From contig JANXXL010000055.1 in assembly GCA_025350625.1 (NCBI GenBank), positions 1 through 55,706 on the forward strand: 55,706 nt of DNA. Direction: 5' to 3'. The stretch comes from Bryobacterales bacterium (lineage in GTDB: Bacteria; Acidobacteriota; Terriglobia; Bryobacterales; Bryobacteraceae). How positions within the stretch are numbered: the stretch's first letter is position 1; every line of letters begins with the position of its first letter. The notes below the pieces were generated by a model, which was not told where the DNA came from, did not search any database, and saw only the letters and a list, made by a program, of their open reading frames with translations. Shown piece by piece: positions 35,566-43,941 of this stretch. The position numbers and the translations under genes are program-made.

Positions 35566-36546
35566 ATGGCCTTCGTCCGGGCGACCCTTTGCGCGATCTC
35601 TTGCATTACCCTACTTGCCGGAGGCGCGTGGGCGCAATCGGTGATCTCGGCCCATTCGGGCGTAATCCATTACGTCGAGGGCGACGTCACCATCGACGGG
35701 GCGGCCATCCATCCTAAGTTTGCGGAATTCCCCGACGTGAAGCCCGGACAGTTGCTCGCTACCGGCGAGGGCCGCGCTGAGGTCCTGCTTACTCCCGGTG
35801 TGTTCCTGCGATTGACCGACAACAGCTCGGTGCGCATGATTTCGAATGCGCTGCCGGATACCCGCCTCGAAGTGGTCACCGGCTCGGCTCTGATCGAGGT
35901 GGGCGAGTTACTGGAACATAATGCGATTAGTTTCGATGCTGCCGGGCGCAACATCGCCTTCGCCAAGAAGGGGCTCTATCGGCTCACCGCCAGCCCCGCG
36001 CGCTTGCGAGTTTACGACGGTCAGGCACAGGTTACCGCCGGATCGGAAACTCTCACCGCAAAGAAAAGCCATGAAATCGATCTGGACACCGCCCAGCTGG
36101 TGGACGCCAAGTTTGACGCGAAAGACACCGATGCGTTCTATCGCTGGAGCGCGCGCCGCGCCGAATATGTAGCAGCGGCGAACGTGATTTCGGCGCGGGT
36201 CGCGTCCAATTCCGAGTATGGCTCGGGCTACAGTTCCGGCGCCAGCGCCTGGTCCTGGAATCCGTATTTCGGTATGTATACGTTTCTGCCGCGCAGTGGA
36301 ATTTACTGGAGTCCTTTCGGTTCGCAGTTCTACAGCCCCGGAGTGATTTCGGGAATTTATATTCCGCAGCGCGGCGTTTCGACCAATGCTGGCGTACCGT
36401 CAAGTGGGGGAATGGGAACTGTCTCCGTAGCGTCGCCGGCCGGCGGAGGAGTAAACGGCGGCACCGGCGGCCTTCGCGGAGGCGCCGGCGGATTTTCCGG
36501 AGGAGCGGCCGGGGCGGGCCGCATGTCCGGAGGCAACCGCCGCTGA
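35566..36546 (+). CDS. Secreted FecR-domain protein
   Basis: The 326-residue product has a signal peptide (about 1-24), a FecR-type beta domain (about 30-160; GVIHYVEGDVTIDG, GRAEVLLTPGVFLRLTDNSS, GLYRLTASPARLRVYDGQAQ) and an aromatic stretch (SAWSWNPYFGMYTFLPRSGIY). The C-terminal tail is Gly/Ser-rich. It is a shorter relative in design of the protein at 5055-7118. It could be a surface or periplasmic structural factor; no function is known. A longer frame from 35509 exists, but the ATG at 35566 has AGGAG eight bases ahead and begins directly with the signal peptide. Confidence 0.72.
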   Translation: MAFVRATLCAISCITLLAGGAWAQSVISAHSGVIHYVEGDVTIDGAAIHPKFAEFPDVKPGQLLATGEGRAEVLLTPGVFLRLTDNSSVRMISNALPDTRLEVVTGSALIEVGELLEHNAISFDAAGRNIAFAKKGLYRLTASPARLRVYDGQAQVTAGSETLTAKKSHEIDLDTAQLVDAKFDAKDTDAFYRWSARRAEYVAAANVISARVASNSEYGSGYSSGASAWSWNPYFGMYTFLPRSGIYWSPFGSQFYSPGVISGIYIPQRGVSTNAGVPSSGGMGTVSVASPAGGGVNGGTGGLRGGAGGFSGGAAGAGRMSGGNRR

Positions 36547-36565
36547 CCGTCTAACCAATTTCTGC

Positions 36566-37603
36566 ATGAAAATAGCACTGTTCGAAGCCATGATCGCGAT
36601 GGCTGGCTGGAGCGTTTATGCGCAGAGCCGTTTGGAACCACCGCCAGCGACCGGTCCTCCTACGAACTCCGCGCCTAATCCGTATCGCACCATCACTGGC
36701 TGGTTACAGATGCCCGCCGGACGAGTCTTCGGTTCGACCGGCGGAGTTGCTGTCGATCAGCGTGGCCACATCTGGGTGGCGGAACGATGCGGCGTGAAAG
36801 GTTTTATCGCCGCGTCTTGCGCCGCTTCCCAACTCGATCCTATTTTCGAGTTCGATCAAACCGGGAAAGTGTTGCACAACTTTGGCGGTGGATTGCTGGT
36901 AATGCCCCACGGCATCGCCATCGATGCGGATGGCAACGTGTGGGTCACCGACGGCCAAGGCAAAGATGGTCGAGGCCACCAGGTATTCAAGTTTTCTCCC
37001 GAGGGAAAAATATTGATGAAGCTCGGCACGGCGGGAGTGGCGGGATCGGGACCCAACTTCTTCAACCAGCCCAATGCCGTGGCGTTCGCTCCTAACGGCG
37101 ATATCTTCATCGCGGAAGGTCATGGCGGCGAAGCCGGCAACCGCATCGTCAAATTCTCCAAAGACGGAAAATATCTCAAGGAGTGGGGGAAGAAAGGCAC
37201 CGGGCCGGGCGAATTCGACTTGCCGCATTGCCTGGCTTTCGACTCCAAAGGCCGCCTGCTGGTCGGCGACCGCAATAACAATCGCATTCAGGTCTTCGAT
37301 CAAGAAGGCAGCTTCATCGAGCAATTTACCCAGTTCAGCCGGCCGAGCGGCATTGCAGTCGGCAAGAATGATGTGATCTACGTCGCCGATTCCGAGTCCG
37401 AATCCGTTTCGAAGAATCATTACGGCTGGAAACGCGGCATCCGTGTCGGCAGCCTTAAAGACGGCAAGATCACAGCCTTCATTCCGGACCCCGTCGCAAC
37501 CAGCGATACCACCAGCGCAGCCGAGGGCGTCGCCGTCGATTCGAAGGGTGTGATCTACGGAGCGGAAGTCAATCCGAACGATCTGAAAAAGTACAAGCCG
37601 TGA
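36566..37603 (+). CDS. Secreted NHL-repeat beta-propeller protein
   Basis: The 345-residue product has a signal peptide (about 1-19) and six or so NHL blades, each with a G-I/V-A-V/I-D-x-x-G-x-I/V-W/Y-V core: GGVAVDQRGHIWVAE, HGIAIDADGNVWVTDGQG, NAVAFAPNGDIFIAEGHGG, HCLAFDSKGRLLVGDRNNNR and SGIAVGKNDVIYVADSESES. Peptidyl-amidating lyases and SMP-30-type lactonases share this fold, but catalytic residues cannot be assigned by eye. It lies 19 bp after the FecR gene and overlaps the DUF2071 gene start by 4 bp, so the three may be one transcript. Confidence 0.78.
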   Translation: MKIALFEAMIAMAGWSVYAQSRLEPPPATGPPTNSAPNPYRTITGWLQMPAGRVFGSTGGVAVDQRGHIWVAERCGVKGFIAASCAASQLDPIFEFDQTGKVLHNFGGGLLVMPHGIAIDADGNVWVTDGQGKDGRGHQVFKFSPEGKILMKLGTAGVAGSGPNFFNQPNAVAFAPNGDIFIAEGHGGEAGNRIVKFSKDGKYLKEWGKKGTGPGEFDLPHCLAFDSKGRLLVGDRNNNRIQVFDQEGSFIEQFTQFSRPSGIAVGKNDVIYVADSESESVSKNHYGWKRGIRVGSLKDGKITAFIPDPVATSDTTSAAEGVAVDSKGVIYGAEVNPNDLKKYKP

Positions 37604-38340
37604 ACCTGGGGGAAGCCGGTGAGCACCGCCCTTGGCCCCTTCCAAAAACTCCGTGGGTAATGCGCATGCGATGGCGCGAACTGCTATTCGCGCACTGGAT
37701 CGTAGACCATTCCATACTGCGCCGGCTGATTCCCAACGGATTGCAAGTGGATTCCTTCGAAGGGCAATGTTACGTCGGGGCGGTTCCGTTCCTGATGGAA
37801 GGCGTGGGGCCGCGAATCCTGCCTCCTCTCCCCGGCCTGCATGCATTCCCCGAGTTGAACCTGCGGACGTACGTGACCGCGGGCGGGAAACCCGGAGTCT
37901 GGTTTTTCAGCTTGGATGCCGGCCAAAAACTCGCCGTACGAGCCGCCCGCCGCTTCTTTTACCTGCCCTACTTCGATGCGAAATTCGAGATCGCTGTGGA
38001 GGAGAGCCGTGTCGAGTATTCAGCCACTAGAACTCACCGTAATGCGGCCCCAGCTAAGTTCAGCGCGGCCTATCGGCCCCTTGGCGCAGTGTATCAATCC
38101 GCGCCCGGAACACTCGACTCATGGCTTACTGACCGCTACTGCCTTTACTCGGCCGATCCCGCGGGAAAGATTTATCGCGGCGAAATCGATCATCCACCCT
38201 GGCCTTTGCAGAAGGCCGAGGCGGTTATCCACGCCAATACTTTAGGGGATTGGTTGGGAATCGATATGAACCGCGAACCGGCAGCATTGCATTTTGCAAG
38301 GTCGCTGAGCGTTCACGCCTGGCTGATCGGACCGGTTTGA
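37600..38340 (+). CDS. DUF2071 (YqjF-type) family protein
   Basis: The 246-residue protein shows the usual order of this family: MRMRWRELLFAHWIVDHSIL near residue 22, LIPNGLQVDSFEGQCYVGAV, then FPELNLRTYVTAGGKPGVWF near residue 85 and RFFYLPYFDAKFEI near residue 117. The fold resembles acetoacetate decarboxylase, but the function is not known. It has no signal peptide. The GTG start overlaps the upstream TGA as GTGA, which supports translational coupling to the NHL gene even though that protein is secreted and this one is cytoplasmic. Confidence 0.8.
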   Translation: MNLGEAGEHRPWPLPKTPWVMRMRWRELLFAHWIVDHSILRRLIPNGLQVDSFEGQCYVGAVPFLMEGVGPRILPPLPGLHAFPELNLRTYVTAGGKPGVWFFSLDAGQKLAVRAARRFFYLPYFDAKFEIAVEESRVEYSATRTHRNAAPAKFSAAYRPLGAVYQSAPGTLDSWLTDRYCLYSADPAGKIYRGEIDHPPWPLQKAEAVIHANTLGDWLGIDMNREPAALHFARSLSVHAWLIGPV

Positions 38341-38347
38341 ACCATCG

Positions 38348-39544
38348 TCAAACCCGTGCTGTAGAAGTCGCTTCCTTGAGAGATTCCGCCAAAGAATCGA
38401 GACCCGCCGCCACGCCACCCTTCTTATAGGGAACGCCGGCGATATCGAGACCCATCTCCACGCCACCCAGAGTTCCGGCCAGCATGGCATCGTTGAAGTC
38501 CCCCAGGTGTCCGATGCGGAAAACCTTGTTAGCCAACTGTCCCAGGCCGCTGCCGAGGGGCATGTTGAACCGCTCCAGAACCACCTTACGGAACTCATCG
38601 GCCGAGTGCCCTGCCGGCATATAGATCGCAGTCACGGAATTACTGAATTCCTTGGGATCGAGCGCCACGTTTTCGAGTCCCCACGCCTTCACCGCACGCC
38701 GCGTCGCTTCGCCATGACGCTGGTGCCTGATCAGGACGTTCTTCAAACCTTCTTCGCGCAGCATCAGCAGAGCCTCGCGCAAACCGTAAAACATGTTGGT
38801 CGCGGGCGTATAGGGGAAGAAGCCGTTGACGTTTTGCGCGAGCATCGGTTCCCACTCCCAATAACATCTCGGAAGCTTGGCCGACGCCGACGCCGCCAGC
38901 GCTTTCTCGCCAATGGCATTAAATCCCAGTCCCGGCGGCAGCATCAAGCCTTTTTGCGAGCCGCTCACAGTCACATCCACTTCCCATTCGTCGTGCCGGT
39001 AGTCGATCGACCCAAGCGAAGAGATCGCATCCACCAGCAACAGCGCCGGGTGCTTCGCGCGATTCAAGGCTTTGCGGACTCCCTGCACCGAACTGGTGAT
39101 GCCGGTCGAGGTTTCGTTGTGCACGACACACACGGCCTTGTATTTGTGATCACGATCGTCGCCCAATTTGGATGCGACCGCTTCCGCGTCCACGCCGTGC
39201 CGCCAGTCGGTCTTGACCACATCGACATCCAGGCCCAGCTTGGCCGCCATTTGAATCCACAATGCGGAGAACTGGCCGACTTCGAACATGAGGACGCGGT
39301 CGCCGGGCGAAAGAGTATTCGTCAGCGCGGCCTCCCATGCTCCGGTTCCCGAGGACGGAAAAATGACAACTTTTCCCGAGGTCTGGAAGATTTCCTTCAT
39401 CCCTTCGAGAACTTCCAGGCTCAAGCGCGCAAATTCCTGGCCCCGATGATCGATTGTGGGCCGCGACATTGCACGGAGAATACGTTCGGGCACGTTGGTA
39501 GGGCCCGGAAGTTGTACAAATTGACGACCGCTTGAATAAGACAT
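38348..39544 (-). CDS. Serine/alanine-glyoxylate aminotransferase family enzyme
   Basis: This class V PLP aminotransferase has 398 residues. Seen are PGPTNVPERILRAMSRPTIDHR at the N-terminus (substrate cap), FPSSGTGAWEAALTNTLSPG, VVHNETSTG near residue 141 and the PLP lysine K198 in VSGSQKGLMLPPGL. The motif set and the RHQRHGEATRRAVKAWGLE helix resemble serine-glyoxylate aminotransferases of serine-cycle and photorespiratory type; alanine-glyoxylate activity is equally possible. GGAGG lies four bases before the ATG. It starts 17 bp after the amidohydrolase stop and is the last gene of a four-gene run. Confidence 0.85.
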   Translation of the reverse strand: MSYSSGRQFVQLPGPTNVPERILRAMSRPTIDHRGQEFARLSLEVLEGMKEIFQTSGKVVIFPSSGTGAWEAALTNTLSPGDRVLMFEVGQFSALWIQMAAKLGLDVDVVKTDWRHGVDAEAVASKLGDDRDHKYKAVCVVHNETSTGITSSVQGVRKALNRAKHPALLLVDAISSLGSIDYRHDEWEVDVTVSGSQKGLMLPPGLGFNAIGEKALAASASAKLPRCYWEWEPMLAQNVNGFFPYTPATNMFYGLREALLMLREEGLKNVLIRHQRHGEATRRAVKAWGLENVALDPKEFSNSVTAIYMPAGHSADEFRKVVLERFNMPLGSGLGQLANKVFRIGHLGDFNDAMLAGTLGGVEMGLDIAGVPYKKGGVAAGLDSLAESLKEATSTARV

Positions 39545-39561
39545 TCTGCCTCCAGAACCTT

Positions 39562-40305
39562 CTATTGTACAGCTTCCCCAGTCGAAACGGCCTCCGTCAA
39601 AGCTCTTGCGAAGCGCTGCGCCCAGCGTAGTTGACCCGCCGCGTCTGCGACTTCGTCTTGCCGAAACTCAACCTGAAGATACGGCAAATTCCGTCGCACT
39701 GCATGAAAGGGAGTGCTGAAGTCTACCGCGGGGTCCATCGAATAAGGCTGATTGTCCCCCACCTCGATATCGTTTGACCGGCGCAGAATCTCGATCATCG
39801 GTTCCACCAGCCTCCGATCATCGTGGCTCGAGAACGAGATCTGCCACGGCCGGTGGTTCCCGGCCATATTGTTAGTCATGGAATGAATCGAGAGCGCGAT
39901 TGAGGCGATTCCCCTGCGCTCGCGCTCCAGAAAAATGCTTTCGACCGCCGCATGGTACGGTTCAAACCAGCGTTCGACGCGCAGCGCCCGGTCTTCCGGG
40001 GTGAGATTCAGGTTGCCTGGGATGGCTGTGCCATCACTCCGCTCCGGAATAAGATCGGGAGCGTTCAACTGGCGATTGCAGTCGACTACCAGGCGCGAGA
40101 CTGGACTCAAGATCGCTGGCGCGTCGAAGATATCCGCCAGGGCTTCCGCAACGCCCGCCGCCCCAATGTCCCACGCGATGTGGCGGGCAAGCTCGGAGGC
40201 CGGGAGGCCCAAGTCATGGAGTTCCGCCGGAATTTCCCGGCTGGCGTGATCGCAGAAAATCACGAATTGGCTTTTACCGCTGGGCCTAAGGACGCGGGGC
40301 GTCAG
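39562..40305 (-). CDS. N-formylglutamate amidohydrolase-like enzyme
   Basis: The family hydrolyses N-formyl-L-glutamate or related N-acyl amino acids and uses a metal in a phosphorylase/hydrolase-like fold. The 247-residue product has IFCDHASREIPAELHDLGLP near the N-terminus, WDIGAAGVAEALADIFDAP, SRLVVDCNRQL, IALSIHSMTN and LPYLQVEFRQDEV, all typical. No ATG is available. A CTG at 40305 overlaps the upstream TGA as CTGA and has AAGGAG seven bases ahead; a GTG at about 40263 is closer to the motif but has no ribosome site. I place the start at the CTG. The true substrate may be linked to the neighbouring transglutaminase-like proteins. Confidence 0.8.
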   Translation of the reverse strand: MTPRVLRPSGKSQFVIFCDHASREIPAELHDLGLPASELARHIAWDIGAAGVAEALADIFDAPAILSPVSRLVVDCNRQLNAPDLIPERSDGTAIPGNLNLTPEDRALRVERWFEPYHAAVESIFLERERRGIASIALSIHSMTNNMAGNHRPWQISFSSHDDRRLVEPMIEILRRSNDIEVGDNQPYSMDPAVDFSTPFHAVRRNLPYLQVEFRQDEVADAAGQLRWAQRFARALTEAVSTGEAVQ

Positions 40306-41177
40306 TTCAAGGCTCCTTCGGTAACACGGATCGAGACATCCATACCCAGGAAAGACGAACGCGGACCGAAGTACGTGCCCGAGAGCGGCAGCACGTGTTT
40401 CGGGTCCCAGGCGACGGCCACACGAATCAGGTTGCGATTGCCGATGATGCTGTTGGTGGGATCGAAGTCCACCCATCCCGCACCGGGCAGGTACACCTGC
40501 ATCCACGCATGCGTCGACCCGCCCCCGCTGGTAACGCCCGAATCCAGCTCCGGAACGAAAATATATCCACTAACGAACCGCGCCGCAAATCCCAGGCTGC
40601 GCACCGCCTCCATCATCAGCAGCGCAAAATCCCGGCAGCTTCCTTGCCGGAGGGTTAGCGTCTCAGCGGGGCTTTGGATTCCCTTTTCACTGCGGCGTTG
40701 GTAGCGAAAGTGCTCCCTGATCGCGAGCGTCAAAGACCGCAGCAGGCTGACGGTCCCGGTGCTACCCGAAGGATCCAGAAATTGCTTGGCCCAGCGGGCA
40801 ACGTCGTCGCTCGGATAGTGCTGTTGCATTCCGCAAGCCAGGTCCGGAAGCTCGTCCTGCGCGTAACGAAACGGGTAGCTTCTCGCATATGCTTCGAGCG
40901 CGTAATCCGGCAATGCGGTTTCGACATGCTCCAGCGTAATGGTGCTGTCAAAACGGAGCTCCGACGTGCGGCCATTAAACGTGGCAATCGCCAGGGAGTT
41001 GTCGAAGACATCATGCAGCCAGCGAAGACCAGCCGGCTCCGGCGCAATAGTCAATCGTGCCTCGAGCAGCCGCAGATCGTAACTCTCCCGCGGGCGAAAC
41101 ATCATGCGATGCTCGCCCAGCCCGACCGGCTTCGAGTAACGATATACAGTGAGGTGCCGCACGGTCAGGAGCGCCAT
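40302..41177 (-). CDS. Transglutaminase-like protein with full Cys-His-Asp triad
   Basis: The 291-residue protein has the bacterial transglutaminase N-terminal beta domain (about 1-85, HLTVYRYSKPVGLGEHRMMF) and a transglutaminase/protease core (about 140-260). The triad is C181 (LRQGSCRDFALLM), H223 (STHAWMQVYL) and D238 (VDFDPTN). Such proteins act as peptidases, amidases or crosslinkers; no signal peptide is present, so it should act in the cytoplasm. Its ATG overlaps the stop of the second transglutaminase-like gene by one base, and its TGA overlaps the amidohydrolase start. The three proteins are very probably made together and may work on one peptide-like substrate. Confidence 0.85.
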   Translation of the reverse strand: MALLTVRHLTVYRYSKPVGLGEHRMMFRPRESYDLRLLEARLTIAPEPAGLRWLHDVFDNSLAIATFNGRTSELRFDSTITLEHVETALPDYALEAYARSYPFRYAQDELPDLACGMQQHYPSDDVARWAKQFLDPSGSTGTVSLLRSLTLAIREHFRYQRRSEKGIQSPAETLTLRQGSCRDFALLMMEAVRSLGFAARFVSGYIFVPELDSGVTSGGGSTHAWMQVYLPGAGWVDFDPTNSIIGNRNLIRVAVAWDPKHVLPLSGTYFGPRSSFLGMDVSIRVTEGALN

Positions 41178-42025
41178 TAGACTTGATATTTCCCGCTCCC
41201 TAAAACCGCAGTGACATCCTCAGCGATTTCGTCGGTCCAAACCTCAAACTTCTCCAGAATCGCCGTGCCGAAGATGGTTGCGATCGCGACATCGGACGCA
41301 TCGCGGCCGCGCGCGATCAGCACCCGTCCGATGCGAGGCACATTGTTGCGAGGGTCGAAAGTATACCAGTGCCCTCCCAAATAAACCTCTATCCACGCGG
41401 CAAAATCCCCCACGCCGTAGGGAGGCAGCGTGCCCATATCGCCCAGATAGCCGGTACAATAGCGCGCCGGAATATTCATGCAGCGGCAGAAGGCGACGGC
41501 CAGATGCGCGTAGTCGCGGCAAACTCCAATGCGTTCGTGATAGGCCTCCGATGCAGACCTGGTGGCGCGGGCATCCTGGTATCCAAAGACGATGTGGTTG
41601 TGAACGAAGTCGCAAATCGCTTGCACCCGCGTCCATCCAGGGTCGGTGTGTCCGAAGTGACTCCAGGCAATGTCGGACAGGCGATCCGTCTCACAATACC
41701 GGCTTCCCAGCAAGAAAACTAGAGTCTCCTCGGGCAGATCCTCCACCGGGTGCTGACAGGCGGAAGGAGCCGCCACGTCCGGCTGACCGGTGTCGCGAAC
41801 CAGTCCATCGCCGCGGATGCGGATGCTGCCGGCAGGCGCCACGATTCGCGTGCACCAGTTGCCGAAACCGTCGCGATAGCCTGCGACCGGAACCGCTGGA
41901 TCGCTGGTGAGGTAATCCGGAGCAATGACGTCGGAGGCCCGCGAATAGTGAATACCCACCGTCAATATCATCGGCGTTTCTTGAGGACAAAAGTAGGTCA
42001 TTTCGTAGCCGACACGGATTCGCAT
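41177..42025 (-). CDS. Transglutaminase-like protein lacking the usual catalytic His
   Basis: The 282-residue protein has an N-terminal beta domain (about 1-100) and a transglutaminase core with C169 (RIGVCRDYAHLAVAF) and D224 (WYTFDPRNN). The His-Ala-Trp that normally supplies the catalytic His reads F-A-A-W at 208-211. The FxAWxEVYLGG pattern without His also matches my memory of a bacterial subfamily, so the change may be subfamily-wide rather than a local defect. The IGRVLIARGRDASDVAIATIFG block is characteristic of that subfamily. It has no signal peptide. It is the first gene of the four-gene run, 110 bp after the permease gene. Confidence 0.82.
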   Translation of the reverse strand: MRIRVGYEMTYFCPQETPMILTVGIHYSRASDVIAPDYLTSDPAVPVAGYRDGFGNWCTRIVAPAGSIRIRGDGLVRDTGQPDVAAPSACQHPVEDLPEETLVFLLGSRYCETDRLSDIAWSHFGHTDPGWTRVQAICDFVHNHIVFGYQDARATRSASEAYHERIGVCRDYAHLAVAFCRCMNIPARYCTGYLGDMGTLPPYGVGDFAAWIEVYLGGHWYTFDPRNNVPRIGRVLIARGRDASDVAIATIFGTAILEKFEVWTDEIAEDVTAVLGSGKYQV

Positions 42026-42135
42026 ACACCACTCCTTGAGGTCGTCACTTATTCGCTAGGGATCAGCGTTCCGCCCGGCCGCGTCCGCGGCTCAATCGCT
42101 GCTTGGAGATTGCGTTAACCCCAGTGTAAAGGAGA

Positions 42136-43458
42136 TCACAACCGGCTGCCCATATAGATGAACCGTATTAGCAGCACTACCGCAAGTGGATAAGCGGCCT
42201 TGGGCACCTCGCGCCCTCGTCCCCGGGCAAGGTGGATCAGCACATAGGAAGTCAAACCGAAGGCCAAGCCATTGGCGATGCTGAAGGTGAGCGGAATCAT
42301 CACTAACGTAAGAAACGCAGGAAATGCGATGCAGACGTCGTCCCAGCGGATCTCGCCGATGGAGGAGAGCATCAGGCCACCCACCACCACCAGCGCCGGT
42401 GCGGTAGCGGCCGCGGGCACCGCTCCGATCAGCGGCGCGGCGAAGAGTGCCACGATGAACAGCAGTCCGGTGACAATCGCGGTGACGCCGCTTCTGCCGC
42501 CCGCCGCGACACCCGCCGCGCTTTCGACATAACTCACCACTGTAGTGGTACCCGCAAGGGACCCTGCGACGGTCGCGATCGCGTCCGAAAACAAAATCCG
42601 GTTGACACGCGGTATGCTGCCATCCGGCTCCTGCAGATTGGCTTTCTTGCTAATCGCCACCAGAGTGCCGACGTTATCGAAGAGATCGACAAATAGAAAC
42701 ACGAACACGATCTCCAGCAGCCCGATCTGGAGCGCCGATTTTACGTCTAGTTGGAACATGGTAGCCGACATGTCCTGCCACCGAAAGGCTTGCGGCTGCC
42801 AGTGCACCAATCCGGCCAGGGCTCCCACCAGCGTGGTCCCGAGAATGCCCAGCAGTATCGCGGCGCGCAGATTCCAGGCCTGCAACACCGCAATCAGCAG
42901 GATGCCGAACGCGGCCAGCGCGGTATTGGGATCGCGAAGATTGCCGATCGAGACAATGGTTGCGGCGTTAGGCTGGACCAGCCCCGCGTTGCGGAGTCCG
43001 ATGAACGCGATGAACAGCCCGATGCCGGCGCTGAGCGCGGCGTAAAGTCCCGCCGGAATCGCGGAGACGATCCATTGCCGGACGCCCAACGCCGTCAAGA
43101 TCAGGAACGCAACACCGGAGAGAAACACCGCACCGAGTGCGGTCTGCCACGGAACCCCCATGCCTTTGACGACACTATAGGTAAAGTACGCGTTCAATCC
43201 CATGCCGGGCGCTAATGCAATCGGGTACCGGGCAAACGCGCCCATGAGCAATGTGCCGAGCGCGGCGGCGATGCAAGTAGCTGCCGCGACCGGCGCCAGC
43301 GGCATTCCGGCCTCTTTCAAAATCGCGGGATTCACGAATACGATGTAGGCCATCGTGATGAATGTGGTCACGCCCGCGATGATCTCGGTTTTCCAGTCCG
43401 TCTTCAGCCGCTGAAACTCAAAATAGGTTTCGAGTGAAACTCTCAATCGGTGAAACAC
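42136..43458 (-). CDS. NCS2-family hypoxanthine/guanine permease (AzgA-like)
   Basis: The 440-residue protein has about 13-14 membrane segments and the AzgA-type NCS2 signatures: TFITMAYIVFVNPAIL near residue 32, APGMGLNAYFTYSVV near residue 83 and LLEIVFVFLFVDLFDNVGTLVA near residue 245. SYVESAAGVAAGGRSGVTA follows near residue 310. It should bring purine bases in with protons. The start is a GTG at 43458 with no clear Shine-Dalgarno sequence, and an 8-bp hairpin lies ten bases upstream. No xanthine or purine catabolic genes are adjacent. Confidence 0.9.
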   Translation of the reverse strand: MFHRLRVSLETYFEFQRLKTDWKTEIIAGVTTFITMAYIVFVNPAILKEAGMPLAPVAAATCIAAALGTLLMGAFARYPIALAPGMGLNAYFTYSVVKGMGVPWQTALGAVFLSGVAFLILTALGVRQWIVSAIPAGLYAALSAGIGLFIAFIGLRNAGLVQPNAATIVSIGNLRDPNTALAAFGILLIAVLQAWNLRAAILLGILGTTLVGALAGLVHWQPQAFRWQDMSATMFQLDVKSALQIGLLEIVFVFLFVDLFDNVGTLVAISKKANLQEPDGSIPRVNRILFSDAIATVAGSLAGTTTVVSYVESAAGVAAGGRSGVTAIVTGLLFIVALFAAPLIGAVPAAATAPALVVVGGLMLSSIGEIRWDDVCIAFPAFLTLVMIPLTFSIANGLAFGLTSYVLIHLARGRGREVPKAAYPLAVVLLIRFIYMGSRL

Positions 43459-43467
43459 GATATTCGT

Positions 43468-43487
43468 AGGATACTCGGTAGTATCCT
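43468..43487. promoter_or_regulatory. Perfect 8-bp hairpin before the purine permease
   Basis: AGGATACT (43468-43475) and AGTATCCT (43480-43487) flank a 4-base loop. It sits between the vapC stop and the permease GTG, ending 10 bases before that start. No T-run follows on either strand, so it is not a classical terminator. It could be an operator or an RNA hairpin affecting translation. Confidence 0.35.
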
Positions 43488-43536
43488 TGCAACTGCCGTA
43501 GCAAGCGCTCGATCTGACGGCATAAGGTGGAAGGAA

Positions 43537-43941
43537 TTACTTGTTCAAAGCAGCCAGCAGCTGCCGGGCATTCACGATCTTCGTTGGCGGCCGGTCCTTC
43601 GGAAAGTGCTTCCGGTTGCCGGTCACCAGATAATCGGCTTGCGCGGTTCGGGCGCATTCATAGAAGCGGTTGTCTGGTTCGTGCGGAGAATCGTTGAGCC
43701 TGCCGGTAACCATGGTCATCTGCCCGGATCTGGCCAGCGCTAGTGCGGCCGCGATCTTCCGCAGATCCAAGTGTTGAAATTTGGGACGATTCAAGGTCAC
43801 TGCGTACTCCGCTAGGACGTTTTCGGAAACGCACCAAACGAGCTTGCCGTCAACAATAAGATTGAGTACGGACGCCTCGGCGCCGTGCTCGGTCCACAAT
43901 GCAGAGACTAAGACGCTCGTGTCAATTACAACTCTGATCAT
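43537..43941 (-). CDS. PIN-domain toxin (VapC-type)
   Basis: PIN-domain toxins are metal-dependent endoribonucleases. The 134-residue protein has the first acidic residue in VVIDTSVLVSALW (D7), further acidic residues in NVLAEYAVTL and in LNDSPHEPDNRFYECA, and the closing ADYLVTGNRKHFPK. This is the acidic set of the VapC-related family of putative toxin-antitoxin PIN proteins. Its ATG overlaps the antitoxin stop by 4 bp, the standard antitoxin-first arrangement. No other mobile or defence gene lies nearby. Confidence 0.85.
   Translation of the reverse strand: MIRVVIDTSVLVSALWTEHGAEASVLNLIVDGKLVWCVSENVLAEYAVTLNRPKFQHLDLRKIAAALALARSGQMTMVTGRLNDSPHEPDNRFYECARTAQADYLVTGNRKHFPKDRPPTKIVNARQLLAALNK

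Noticed and set aside
36704-37846. 380-residue open frame antisense to the NHL gene
   Set aside because: It is a mirror of repetitive NHL codons, with no family motif and no ribosome site.
38507-39535. 342-residue open frame antisense to the aminotransferase
   Set aside because: The aminotransferase has all catalytic motifs; this frame has none and is Arg/His-rich.
43388-43536. Purine riboswitch before the permease
   Set aside because: The conserved loop sequences of purine riboswitches are absent and only a simple hairpin is present.
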